12,360 nt of DNA from Spirochaetaceae bacterium. GTDB lineage: Bacteria > Spirochaetota > Spirochaetia > Treponematales > Breznakiellaceae. This document shows positions 4,619-12,180 of this stretch, piece by piece. Each line of letters starts with the position of its first letter. Position 1 is the stretch's first letter. The stretch spans positions 1-12,360 of the forward strand of contig JAITCP010000176.1 in assembly GCA_031283025.1 (NCBI GenBank). Reading direction: 5' to 3'. The notes under the pieces are model-generated. The model was given only the letters and a program-made list of their open reading frames with translations, ran no database searches and had not been told where the DNA came from. The position numbers and the translations under genes were made by a program.

Positions 4619-5875
4619 CTAAACGTGATGGCTTTCCAGCCTGCGCAAAACCTCAAAGCGGGGATCAGCACGGAACGCGTTCACATCTGTTCCAAAACAG
4701 GCAAGGCAAGCGTTATCTACACGGACGGAAGCAACTCCTTCATCCATACTCGTCCCCTCATAAGAAGTAAAGAGTGTGCCGGAACGGAGTGTTTTTTGCC
4801 CCATGGCCGGAATGGTAACCGTAGCCGGACTCCCCAGCACCTGGCGCACCTCACGGGCAAAACCCAGGCCGTAGGCATAGGCGGAAACGGAATTTTCAAG
4901 GCCCAGACAATAGCTTAAGTCCGGCCCTCCTTCATAGGGCGCCCAGGGGGTAAAAGGCCTGCCGCCGTATTGCATCCACAGGTTATTAAAGTAAAGAACG
5001 ATGTCATCTTCCGCCGCCTCGCCGGGGCCGGGGCTAAAGGAAATATAGGCCATTTTTAGCGCGGGATTAACCGCCGCAAGCCAGGTAAGGGGGGCGGTGC
5101 GGGGAACAGCGCCGGTAACAAAGTCGGTAAAGCCTGTGGGGGCGGATACCACAGAAAGGTCTGTATTCCCCCCTTTTAAGAGGGGCGCCTTGGCAAGGCT
5201 GTAAAATTCCGCCCCCAGAGCCAGGCGGGTGGTTGTGTCAAATTCGCCGCCCGGCGGAGGAGTCATCCATTTTTGCGCCGCCGCTGTGATACGGCAGCCC
5301 TGGTTAAGAAAGGGGGAACCAAGCACATTGTGCCAGGCGGCGCAGATTTCCGTATCGGTATAGCCCCGGTTCCTTACCCTGATGCTGGTATAATGGATAC
5401 TCTGAAAAGGAAGAAGTACATCAAGTTTACTAAAAGAAAGGGGTAATCCCTTATTGGGGCTTTCCATTACAGAAAGAAACCACACCGCTCCGGAATCTTC
5501 GTCTGTATCGTTGGTTACATAACGCCATTTTTGGTTGGCAGTCCACCCATGGGGTGGAACGGGAACATCGTCTACAATATGGCCGGGGCCAAAGTTGGGA
5601 ATACAGGGAAAACTCCCCGCAAGGTGGTAAAAAAGGTTCGATTTCCAGAACGAACCGTGTTCCGCGTCATTGTAGGGTTTGCCGCCGTTTGAACGGAACC
5701 AGGGTATCCAATGGGCGTTAAACCATTGGCCGGATCTATTGCCCGAACATTCAGGTGTCATTCCCCCAATATCGTCAATCATTACCCGTAAATTTGAGTT
5801 TTCTAGCGCAGTCGCTTCCCTGCCGCCCAGTTCCACCACCCGAGAAACTGAACTCTTGCTGTCAAAATTAACCAT
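4619..5875 (-). CDS. Galactose-mutarotase-fold (aldose 1-epimerase-like) protein
   Basis: This 418-residue protein resembles the aldose 1-epimerase superfamily, whose members interconvert sugar anomers or bind carbohydrate in a beta-sandwich cleft. Three positions fit the catalytic set: His109 in V-P-P-H-G-W-T-A-N-Q-K-W, His182 in A-W-H-N-V-L-G-S-P-F, and Glu327 in L-G-L-E-N-S. The spacing is close to the His/His/Glu spacing of galactose mutarotases. There is no signal peptide, so it is cytoplasmic. It is longer than typical mutarotases (about 340 residues). The ATG has AGGAG 7 nt upstream, and a promoter lies just beyond. It is the first gene of an operon with the Fe-S aldo/keto reductase. 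Family placement is by motif and spacing, so the exact reaction is not assigned. Confidence 0.6.
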   Translation of the reverse strand: MVNFDSKSSVSRVVELGGREATALENSNLRVMIDDIGGMTPECSGNRSGQWFNAHWIPWFRSNGGKPYNDAEHGSFWKSNLFYHLAGSFPCIPNFGPGHIVDDVPVPPHGWTANQKWRYVTNDTDEDSGAVWFLSVMESPNKGLPLSFSKLDVLLPFQSIHYTSIRVRNRGYTDTEICAAWHNVLGSPFLNQGCRITAAAQKWMTPPPGGEFDTTTRLALGAEFYSLAKAPLLKGGNTDLSVVSAPTGFTDFVTGAVPRTAPLTWLAAVNPALKMAYISFSPGPGEAAEDDIVLYFNNLWMQYGGRPFTPWAPYEGGPDLSYCLGLENSVSAYAYGLGFAREVRQVLGSPATVTIPAMGQKTLRSGTLFTSYEGTSMDEGVASVRVDNACLACFGTDVNAFRADPRFEVLRRLESHHV

Positions 5876-5918
5876 AATTTACTCCTTTTTAAGATACTCC
5901 AGTTTCCGGAAAAATGCA

Positions 5919-5947
5919 ATTATCCTTCAAACTACCGGTAAAAACAA
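5919..5947 (-). promoter_or_regulatory. Promoter of the mutarotase / aldo-keto reductase operon
   Basis: On the minus strand TTGTTT (5942-5947), a 17-nt spacer and GATAAT (5919-5924; five of six to consensus) precede the start codon at 5875 by about 45 nt. The spacer includes the palindrome TACCGGTA (5933-5940), a possible but unproven operator. Confidence 0.5.
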
Positions 5948-6006
5948 CCTGTTTTTAGGGGTTCCCACAAGACATTCCGGAGAAACTGAGTTAATTGGTC
6001 ATTGTT

Positions 6007-6036
6007 TTGCTCTCTTGCCACTGCTTTTGTTATGTT
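6007..6036 (+). promoter_or_regulatory. Weak candidate promoter for the DUF554 gene
   Basis: TTGCTC (6007-6012), an 18-nt spacer and TATGTT (6031-6036) lie 32 nt upstream of the start codon, just ahead of a strong AAGGAGG ribosome binding site (6052-6058). Each hexamer matches the consensus only partly. The 193-bp divergent interval must hold promoters for both directions, which is the main support. Confidence 0.3.
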
Positions 6037-6068
6037 CCACAATACAAAAACAAGGAGGCTGCTTGTAA

Positions 6069-6791
6069 ATGTTGGGGCCTGTTGTAAATGCTGTTACCGT
6101 GGTAATTTGTTCGCTTCTGGGCTGTTTTGCAATCCGGGGCATTCCCGAACGCTTTGAAGAAACCATAAAAAAGGCCATAGGCATAGCCATCATTTATATA
6201 GGAATACGGGGCGCTATGGAAAACCGCCGCCCCCTGCTTCTTATCATGAGCGTCGTAACGGGGGCACTGCTGGGGGAGTTCATTAACATAGACAAGCGGA
6301 TAAACCGCCTGGGATTGTGGGCTGAACGGAAATTGTACCGGGAAAAGGCCGCAGAGGCATCCGGCGGGAAAAAATCCTTTGCCAAGGGTTTTGTATCCGC
6401 CAGCATACTGTTTTGCACCGGTTCCATGGTGATTGTAGGTTCCCTGCAGTCCGGCCTTCAGGGCAATCACGAAATTCTTTTCACCAAGTCAATTCTGGAC
6501 GGAACCATATCCATTGTTTTTGGCGCGTCATTGGGAATTGGAGTGCTTTTTTCCGCCATTCCGGTCTTTATTGTACAGGGGGGCATAGCCCTGCTTTCCC
6601 GGTTGATAAAAGATTATCTGACTCCGGAAATCATTACAGAAATGTCCGCCACAGGCAACCTGATCGTCGCCGCCATCGGCATTAACTTTGTCTGCCTTCC
6701 GGAAGGCAAGGAAATCAAGGTAGCAAACCTCATCCCGGCGATTTTTATACCCTGGGCTTACCTTGTTTTGGAAGCTCTTGTAAAAGGATAA
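6069..6791 (+). CDS. DUF554 family integral membrane protein
   Basis: This 240-residue protein is largely hydrophobic with about six or seven membrane segments (for example residues 2-22, 35-50, 55-72, 110-130, 148-180 and 200-235). It shows the usual DUF554 features: an N-terminal G-P-V-V-N-A-V-T-V-V segment, G-A-L-L-G-E near 65-70, F-V-S-A-S-I-L-F-C-T-G-S-M before G-S-L-Q-S-G-L-Q-G, and S-A-T-G-N-L-I-V-A-A-I-G-I-N near the C-terminus. The family is widespread and has no established biochemical role; transport is a guess. The start has AAGGAGG 10 nt upstream. The gene stands alone, divergent from the mutarotase operon and convergent with the lipoprotein gene. Full length for the family. Confidence 0.9.
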   Translation: MLGPVVNAVTVVICSLLGCFAIRGIPERFEETIKKAIGIAIIYIGIRGAMENRRPLLLIMSVVTGALLGEFINIDKRINRLGLWAERKLYREKAAEASGGKKSFAKGFVSASILFCTGSMVIVGSLQSGLQGNHEILFTKSILDGTISIVFGASLGIGVLFSAIPVFIVQGGIALLSRLIKDYLTPEIITEMSATGNLIVAAIGINFVCLPEGKEIKVANLIPAIFIPWAYLVLEALVKG

Positions 6792-6843
6792 TGACGAACC
6801 CCGCCTTCCAATCCACTATTACTCAGGAAGAACTCACACGGAA

Positions 6844-6945
6844 ATCACAAAGGTAAAAGAAGGGTGGTGTTGTTCATTCTATCGTGGAACCCACGATTAG
6901 ATTGCTTACAACCACCCTTCTTTGCGATCTTTTTTCCTTCGTGAT
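6844..6945. repeat. ~100-bp nested palindromic element, possible bidirectional terminator
   Basis: Outer arms at 6844-6853 and 6936-6945 (ATCACAAAGG with CCTTCGTGAT) pair at nine of ten positions. Middle arms at 6856-6868 and 6911-6923 (AAAGAAGGGTGGT with ACCACCCTTCTTT) are perfect over 13 bp. An inner hairpin at 6881-6897 (ATCGTGG, loop AAC, CCACGAT) has a perfect 7-bp stem. A run of T (6930-6935) follows the middle stem on the plus strand. The element sits between two convergent genes, so a terminator role is plausible, but its three-tier build is larger than a standard terminator and resembles a dispersed palindromic repeat. Confidence 0.6.
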
Positions 6946-7004
6946 CCCCGTAAGAAATATATAGTGTCTGTCCACAAAGTCGGTTACTTTACGGTTTTTC
7001 ACTG

Positions 7005-8201
7005 CTACAAGCGTTTAGAATTGTTTTCTTTTCCTATCGTCACTCCATTATTTGCGGTAACATACCAGTCTGCTGCAGTGTGGGTATTTTCCACAGTTTC
7101 ATCACGGGAGATACTCCTTGTAGCCGCAGTCTTGATACCGGTACTGATTACCGCATCCGCCGGAGTACAGATTGTCCCTGTAGGCGATGTCCAAGCACCT
7201 TGACTGAATAAGAACTCAGCAGCTTTTGCCAAATCACTATTCCACAAGGCATCGGATTTCTCGGCAATCATTACCGCATCCAATACACGCTTATCCTGAT
7301 CCAGCACATAAATGGCATCGGTTTCGCGTAGCAGTTCGTTTTTAAATCCCGGTATCCAAAAATCACGAACTGTAGGGGACGAGTCCGTTCCGCCTGATTC
7401 ATCCAGACTGTTGCCGTATTCGTTTATACATAATGCTTCCTCTCCATTAAGGACACGCATATGAAGCACCACATAGTCCTTTGCATTTACCTCAACAGGC
7501 TCAAACTCGAATACCATTGGGCTTTTGTTACTTGCAACATACACCCGTAACCCTCCCAGATTCCCTTCTGAAAGCATCTTAAATTCGATAAATTCTGCCT
7601 TTGAATTAGTACCGGAATACAATGTACGCAGTTCGTTAATCTGTAATGCCGGAACTCGGTTGTTTCTGGAACGGAAGGTTACTTCCCCGTTGACGGTATT
7701 TCCATACTCATCTTCCACTTGTAAATTTGCAGTAATCTTTTGTCCTGGGTTAAGGTCTTCCGACAGTTTTACCTTTATTGCGCTTTCATTTTCTTCTATT
7801 TGATACTCAAAAATGGGGTCGAATTGAAGATCAACAAACGTAACCGGCTGCGAAAATTTAAATACAATTTCATTTTCAGATACCTCCTCATAGCCAAGAA
7901 ATACAGCCGCTTGCGGGACCTCCTCTTCCTCCTGCTCTTCCTCTTCCTCTTCATCATTCTCCTTTGGTTCTTCCTCTTTCTCGGGTTCATCATCCTCCTC
8001 TTTATTTTCCGTTTCCGTTTCTGTTCCTGTTCCTGTCCCCGCTCCTGTTCCTGTCCCTGTTCCAATCGGCGGTTTTTGGATCAGATCTTCTTCTCCTACC
8101 GTCGTGTCCTCGTCCCCTGCTCCGGCTTCCCAGAATGAGCAGGTGCAGAGCAGGCACAGCATAAGAATAATGCCTGCTATAAGAAAACATTTTTTTTTCA
8201 T
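7005..8201 (-). CDS. Putative lipoprotein with acidic linker, Ig-like and lamin-tail-like domains
   Basis: This 398-residue protein has a K-K-K hydrophobic leader ending L-L-C-T-C, a relaxed spirochaete-type lipobox with Cys21 as the likely lipidated residue. It should therefore be membrane-anchored and face the periplasm or outside. Next come a Gly-Thr repeat (47-60) and a nearly uninterrupted Glu/Asp tract (61-94). Residues 96-177 look like a bacterial Ig-like fold (I-V-F-K-F-S-Q-P-V, then D-E-Y-G-N-T-V-N-G). Residues 185-390 resemble a lamin-tail domain (I-N-E-L-R-T, E-F-I-E-F, Y-V-V-L-H). Function is unknown; adhesion or surface display is a guess. The ATG has GGAGG 9 nt upstream. It lies 96 nt downstream of fliJ in the same direction, but shows no flagellar signature. 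Confidence 0.75.
   Translation of the reverse strand: MKKKCFLIAGIILMLCLLCTCSFWEAGAGDEDTTVGEEDLIQKPPIGTGTGTGAGTGTGTETETENKEEDDEPEKEEEPKENDEEEEEEQEEEEVPQAAVFLGYEEVSENEIVFKFSQPVTFVDLQFDPIFEYQIEENESAIKVKLSEDLNPGQKITANLQVEDEYGNTVNGEVTFRSRNNRVPALQINELRTLYSGTNSKAEFIEFKMLSEGNLGGLRVYVASNKSPMVFEFEPVEVNAKDYVVLHMRVLNGEEALCINEYGNSLDESGGTDSSPTVRDFWIPGFKNELLRETDAIYVLDQDKRVLDAVMIAEKSDALWNSDLAKAAEFLFSQGAWTSPTGTICTPADAVISTGIKTAATRSISRDETVENTHTAADWYVTANNGVTIGKENNSKRL
8016..8063 (-). repeat. In-frame hexanucleotide repeat coding for Gly-Thr
   Basis: About eight degenerate GGNACN units encode the G-T-G-T-G-T-G-A-G-T linker of the lipoprotein, grading into E-T-E-T. Because the unit is 6 bp, slippage would lengthen or shorten the linker without breaking the frame. 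The tract extends the distance between the lipid anchor and the folded domains. Confidence 0.7.
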
Positions 8202-8262
8202 TCTTTTTACCCTCCATACCTGTATATATGGTGAAAATCTTCATGGCGCTTTAGTTTTTTGG

Positions 8263-8279
8263 AAAATTCGGTGAATTTT
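8263..8279. repeat. AT-rich 7-bp palindrome between fliJ and the lipoprotein gene
   Basis: AAAATTC, loop GGT, GAATTTT is a perfect inverted repeat in the 96-nt gap. In the direction of fliJ it is followed by CC and an A-run rather than a T-run, so it is a poor intrinsic terminator. It could mark the end of the flagellar transcript or a regulator site for the lipoprotein gene. A TATATA lies near 8222-8227 on the minus strand, without a good -35. Confidence 0.4.
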
Positions 8280-8297
8280 GGCTGATTTTACGAATAT

Positions 8298-8753
8298 TTA
8301 CTGCATTACAGCGCCGGCGGCGGCTTTTCGTGCGGACAGGCCGCTGGTAATATCGTCTATCGCTTTTATTTCTTCCAGATTCACGGCCCGGCGGTATTCC
8401 CGCTCCTGCCGTTCTTTTAACTTGCTGATTATCTTGCGGTCTCTGGATGCTTCCAGATAAATTTGCCTGGCTTCTTCTACTTCCAGTTCCGCGCGGGCGG
8501 CGGCTTCCAAAAGGGCTTCTTTGGTTTGCTCCAGACGGAGTATATACAGATCATAATTGCGCATTACGGTAAAATCGTTTTGAACAGAAAAACGGTTTTG
8601 CGCCGCGCCCGCTTTCGCCTCCGCCGTCTGCTTTATCCGCAGTTCCAGGGCGGAAAGCGCTCCTACCGCCTTGCCCAGCTCAATTTCTGTTTCCCGTTCC
8701 CGGTTTTCCCTGAGCTTGAGTATTTTTTCCGGTTTAAAGTTAAATCGTCTCAC
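8298..8753 (-). CDS. fliJ: Flagellar export protein FliJ
   Basis: This 151-residue protein is almost entirely alpha-helical coiled coil, starting R-R-F-N-F-K-P-E-K-I-L-K-L-R, which is the F-x-L-x-x-[IL]-L-x-[LY]-R signature of FliJ. FliJ inserts into the FliI hexamer ring like the gamma subunit of F-type ATPases and couples ATP hydrolysis to the FlhA export gate. It starts with GTG at 8753, overlapping the 3' end of fliI by 14 nt. Only a weak GAAG lies upstream, so translation probably depends on coupling to fliI. It is the last gene of the cluster. Length is normal. Confidence 0.88.
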   Translation of the reverse strand: MRRFNFKPEKILKLRENRERETEIELGKAVGALSALELRIKQTAEAKAGAAQNRFSVQNDFTVMRNYDLYILRLEQTKEALLEAAARAELEVEEARQIYLEASRDRKIISKLKERQEREYRRAVNLEEIKAIDDITSGLSARKAAAGAVMQ

Positions 8754-10155
8754 TGGTTATATCTTCGTAAGAATCGTCGGGAATTATAAATCCCGCGCCC
8801 TTTTGGCTTGACTGCATTTCTTCCGCGGTAATTTTTACTCCGGTAATTTCACTCATCACCTGGCAGGTTTCCGCTATGGAAGATTTCTCCCCTACTTCCT
8901 GAATAAGAAAATCGTCTATAGAAGCCTTTTTTGCTATAGCCTCATCTATGGCGGGATTGGTTCCCCCGTGGTAAGCCCCCACGTTGATCAGGTCTTCGTT
9001 TTCATTGTACACGGCAATATGCCGGCGTATAACGCCTGCCGCCTTACGGGTAAGCGGCCCGGTAACTTCTGGAGCAAGCCGGGAAATGCTTCCCAATACG
9101 TCAATAGCCGGATAATGGTTTGCTCCCGCAAGCCGCCGTGAAAGGACGACGTGCCCGTCCAGTATTCCCCGGACGGCGTCAGAGACCGGCTCGTCCAAAT
9201 CGTCCCCGTCCACCAGAATGGTATAAAAGCCGGTAATTGTCCCTTTGTCGGAAGTGCCGCAGCGTTCCAGAAGCTTGGGCATGGAATCGAACACGCTGGG
9301 GGTATAGCCGCGTGTGGCGGGCGGTTCCCCCACCGCCAGTCCTATTTCCCGCTGTGCCCGCGCAAAGCGGGTTATCGAATCAAAGAGGAGCATCACATCC
9401 AGGCCCTGATCCCTGAAATACTCCGCAACAGCGGTCGCTGTATAAGCGCCGCGGAGCCGGGCCAGGGGGGGCGAATTTGAGGGGGACACCACAAGCACCG
9501 TTTTGGCCATGCCTTCCGGCCCAAGATCATTGGCGATAAAGTCGTTGACTTCCCGGCCCCGTTCCCCGATAAGGGCAACCACATTGACATCCGCATAGGT
9601 GTTCCGGGCTATCATTCCCAGCAGGGTGGATTTTCCTACGCCGGAACCGGCAAAGATACCCAGCCGCTGGCCCCGGCCCACGGAAAGAAGGCCGTCTATG
9701 GCCCTGACCCCGGTAACGATGCGCTCGGTTACGCGGCGGCGCTTAAGCGGTTCCGGGGGAAGGGCTGCCGCCGGATAATGCACGCGGGAAGCGATTTCGC
9801 CCTTGTCGTCAACCGGATGACCCGTACAGTCCAGCACCCGCCCCAGGAGTTTCTTTGACACGGGAATGTCCAGCAGCTTTCCTGAAGCAATAACACGGCT
9901 TCCTGTTTCAATACCGCCGGTTTCACCGTAGGGCATAAGCTGGACCGTTTCACCTTTAAGGCCCACTACTTCCGCAGGAATGATCCCGCTGCCTTTAGGG
10001 GCTTCTATGCGGCACTGTTCGCCGATTACCGCCTGGGGGCCGTGGCTTTCTATCAACAGGCCCTGAACCTTTGTTACGTGCCCTACGCACTTAATCGGAT
10101 CAACCGCTTCAGTTGTTTCAAGGTACTTGCCTATGATTGAAGAGAGCGCGGCCAT
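8740..10155 (-). CDS. fliI: Flagellum-specific ATP synthase FliI
   Basis: This 471-residue protein is the ATPase of flagellar type III export. Residues 1-90 form the N-terminal beta-barrel. The catalytic core has Walker A A-G-S-G-V-G-K-S (169-176), catalytic Glu198 in G-E-R-G-R-E, Walker B V-M-L-L-F-D-S (254-260) and the Y-T-P-S-V-F-D stretch (284-290). The C-terminal helical domain includes G-A-Y-x-x-G near 393-398. It hydrolyses ATP at the cytoplasmic base of the basal body with FliH and FliJ. The ATG lies 1 nt after the fliH stop codon, with GGAAGG inside fliH about 10 nt upstream. All key residues are intact and the length is slightly above the usual 440-460. FliI is preferred over a virulence-type paralogue because of the neighbours. 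Confidence 0.96.
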   Translation of the reverse strand: MAALSSIIGKYLETTEAVDPIKCVGHVTKVQGLLIESHGPQAVIGEQCRIEAPKGSGIIPAEVVGLKGETVQLMPYGETGGIETGSRVIASGKLLDIPVSKKLLGRVLDCTGHPVDDKGEIASRVHYPAAALPPEPLKRRRVTERIVTGVRAIDGLLSVGRGQRLGIFAGSGVGKSTLLGMIARNTYADVNVVALIGERGREVNDFIANDLGPEGMAKTVLVVSPSNSPPLARLRGAYTATAVAEYFRDQGLDVMLLFDSITRFARAQREIGLAVGEPPATRGYTPSVFDSMPKLLERCGTSDKGTITGFYTILVDGDDLDEPVSDAVRGILDGHVVLSRRLAGANHYPAIDVLGSISRLAPEVTGPLTRKAAGVIRRHIAVYNENEDLINVGAYHGGTNPAIDEAIAKKASIDDFLIQEVGEKSSIAETCQVMSEITGVKITAEEMQSSQKGAGFIIPDDSYEDITSETI

Positions 10156-10156
10156 G

Positions 10157-11116
10157 CTATATGCCTTCCACCGATCCGGTTTTTGCCCTGCTTCTGATGG
10201 GGCTTATCTCCAGAATCTTCTGTTCCAGTTCCGAAAGCTGGCTGGCAATACGCGCGTCAATTTCTCCAAAGTCGGTTTCTATAATGCAGCCGCCGGAATC
10301 TACCGTAGTATCTTCTACAATTTGAATTGATTTTGCCCCTTCCATCATTTCAATAAAATCTTTCTTATGTTCCGAGGCAAGTTTTACATCCGCCATATTT
10401 ACCCGGATAAATATATTGCCCCTCCCCTTTACCTTACGCAGGGCTTCAATCACATTGGAGACGACGATATTACGCTGATTCTCCGAGATTACCTTAATTA
10501 CTTTGCGTGAAATTAATAGAACAAGGTCGATGATTTGCTGTTCTGTTTCCGCGAGGATTTCCGCGCGTTTACCCTGGGCCCGTTCAAGGATCGTTTGCGT
10601 TCTTTGAACAAGGCGCTCCACTTCATCCCTGCCTTGAATAAAACCCGACTCCTGGCCCGCTATTCTTCCGCGTTCCTCCGCTTCTTTCCGATCGTTCTCG
10701 AAAGCGGCAAGGGAATCGTCTTCTATCTGCCGCGCCTTGATTCGGGCTTCTTCTATAATCCTTGCGGCATCATCTTCCGCCTGGCGTTTTAGGGATTGGG
10801 CCTCCCCGATTTTTCGTTTTACCTCGGCAAATGCTGCTCCTTCCGCTTCTTTGATGATCCCGTCCGCTTCCACTTTTGCGGAGCGGACCAGCGCTTCCCG
10901 TTCCTGATCCCATTGCAGCTTAAAGGCTTCCGCCTCACGGCGGATGTCATCCGCAGTGGGGCCGGAATATTCTTCTACAGCGCCGGATTCATCAGCGGCC
11001 TCCGCTTCATCCGCCGCCGGGGCAAGGGCCGTACCGGATGAAGAGCCAGGAGCGTCAAGGATTATTTTGCTTGTTACCACGGTTAACTCACCGGGCCTGA
11101 AAACCGCTTTCGCCAT
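10157..11116 (-). CDS. fliH: Flagellar assembly protein FliH
   Basis: This 319-residue protein has a short N-terminal segment, an Ala/Glu/Asp-rich linker (28-50), a long charged coiled coil (about 57-195) and the conserved C-terminal FliH/YscL domain. That domain is marked by L-I-S-R-K-V-I (201-207) and V-D-S-G-G-C-I-I-E-T-D-F-G-E-I-D-A (272-288). FliH binds FliI, restrains its ATPase, and anchors it to the C-ring and export gate, much like the peripheral stalk of ATP synthases. It is longer than enterobacterial FliH (about 235), with the extra length in the linker and coil. It starts 8 nt after the fliG stop codon with a GGGGG stretch upstream, and its own stop is 1 nt before fliI. Confidence 0.92.
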   Translation of the reverse strand: MAKAVFRPGELTVVTSKIILDAPGSSSGTALAPAADEAEAADESGAVEEYSGPTADDIRREAEAFKLQWDQEREALVRSAKVEADGIIKEAEGAAFAEVKRKIGEAQSLKRQAEDDAARIIEEARIKARQIEDDSLAAFENDRKEAEERGRIAGQESGFIQGRDEVERLVQRTQTILERAQGKRAEILAETEQQIIDLVLLISRKVIKVISENQRNIVVSNVIEALRKVKGRGNIFIRVNMADVKLASEHKKDFIEMMEGAKSIQIVEDTTVDSGGCIIETDFGEIDARIASQLSELEQKILEISPIRSRAKTGSVEGI

Positions 11117-11124
11117 AACGCCCC

Positions 11125-12177
11125 CTATACTACCAATTCATCCTCGCCTGAGCGGGCGACAACGATCTCTCCGGTGTCTTCCAGGTGGCGGATAATGGAA
11201 ACGATCTTCTGCTGGGCTTCTTCAACATCCTTCAGCCGGATGGGGCCCATATATTCCATATCCTCTTTGAGCATTCCGGCGGCGCGCTTACTCATGTTGC
11301 GGAAGATTTTGTCCTGCACTTCCGTATCCACGCTCTTTAACGCTTTGGCCAGTTCCTGTGAATCCACTTCACGCAGCACTTTCTGTATCGCCCGGTCGTC
11401 AAGCATAACAATATCTTCAAAGACGAACATCCGTTTCTTGATTTCTTCCGCAAGTTCAGGGTCTTCATCTTCCAGGGCTTCTATGATCTGCTTTTCAGAG
11501 GAACGGTCTACGAGGTTAAGTATTTCAACGATGCTTTCCACGCCGCCTGCCGCCGTGTAATCTTCACTGGACAGGGTGGAAAGTTTCTTTTCCAAAACCC
11601 GTTCAACTTCACGGAGCACTTCCGGGCTTGTCCTGTCCATAGTGGCGATACGGCGGGCTACGTCGCTCTGCACTTCATGGGGAAGGTTCTGCAAAATGAT
11701 GGAGGCCTTGTTTGGCTCCAGATACGCCAGAATCAGGGCGATGGTCTGGGGGTGTTCCTGCTGGATAAAGTTCATAAGGTGGGCCGGATCGGTACGGCGT
11801 ATAAAGTCAAAGGGCCGCACCTGCAGGCTGGAAGTAAGGCGGTTGATGATGTCCATGGCCTTTTGGCTTCCCAGCGATTTTTCCAGCAGTTCCCGCGCAT
11901 AGTCAATGCCGCCTGTGGTGATAAACTGGTTGGCCATCATGAGTTCCTGGAACTCCATGAGTATGGCATCTTTCTGTTCCGGCTCTATGGTTTCCAGCCG
12001 GGCAATTTCAAAAGTGAGGGTTTCTATTTCATCTTCCCGCAGGTACTTGAAAATTTCCGCGGAAATTTCCGACCCTATGCTGACAAGAAATATAGCGGCT
12101 TTCTGGCGTCCGGAAAATTCATTTTTCCCCTTCTTTTTGGAAGAAGTTGAAGAACCGGAACTGCTTGACTGGGCCAT
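11125..12177 (-). CDS. fliG: Flagellar motor switch protein FliG
   Basis: This 350-residue protein forms the upper part of the C-ring, joining the FliF MS-ring to FliM and carrying the torque-generating surface that faces MotA. The E-H-P-Q motif of the middle domain is at 141-144, preceded by the N-terminal FliF-binding domain (about 22-110). The C-terminal charged helix F-E-D-I-V-M-L-D-D-R-A-I-Q-K-V-L-R-E-V-D (253-272) holds the conserved Asp/Arg residues of the motor. A Ser/Lys-rich tail (2-20) precedes the first domain. The ATG is 3 nt past the fliF stop codon and its GGAGGAT ribosome binding site overlaps the last fliF codons, so the pair is tightly coupled. Spirochaetes often carry two fliG genes; this one sits in the fliF cluster. 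Confidence 0.96.
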   Translation of the reverse strand: MAQSSSSGSSTSSKKKGKNEFSGRQKAAIFLVSIGSEISAEIFKYLREDEIETLTFEIARLETIEPEQKDAILMEFQELMMANQFITTGGIDYARELLEKSLGSQKAMDIINRLTSSLQVRPFDFIRRTDPAHLMNFIQQEHPQTIALILAYLEPNKASIILQNLPHEVQSDVARRIATMDRTSPEVLREVERVLEKKLSTLSSEDYTAAGGVESIVEILNLVDRSSEKQIIEALEDEDPELAEEIKKRMFVFEDIVMLDDRAIQKVLREVDSQELAKALKSVDTEVQDKIFRNMSKRAAGMLKEDMEYMGPIRLKDVEEAQQKIVSIIRHLEDTGEIVVARSGEDELVV

Positions 12178-12180
12178 GGT

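Noticed and set aside
4127..4918. 263-codon plus-strand frame across the aldo/keto reductase and mutarotase-like genes
   Set aside because: It spans two well-supported opposite-strand genes and their junction and shows no family motif.
7740..8164. Plus-strand Leu/Phe-rich and minus-strand Arg/Lys-rich frames over the lipoprotein gene
   Set aside because: They are alternate-frame readings of the Glu-rich and Gly-Thr codon repeats.
8202..8297. The lipoprotein as a member of the flagellar operon
   Set aside because: A 96-nt gap, its own strong ribosome binding site and no flagellar motif argue against it, although read-through from fliJ cannot be excluded.
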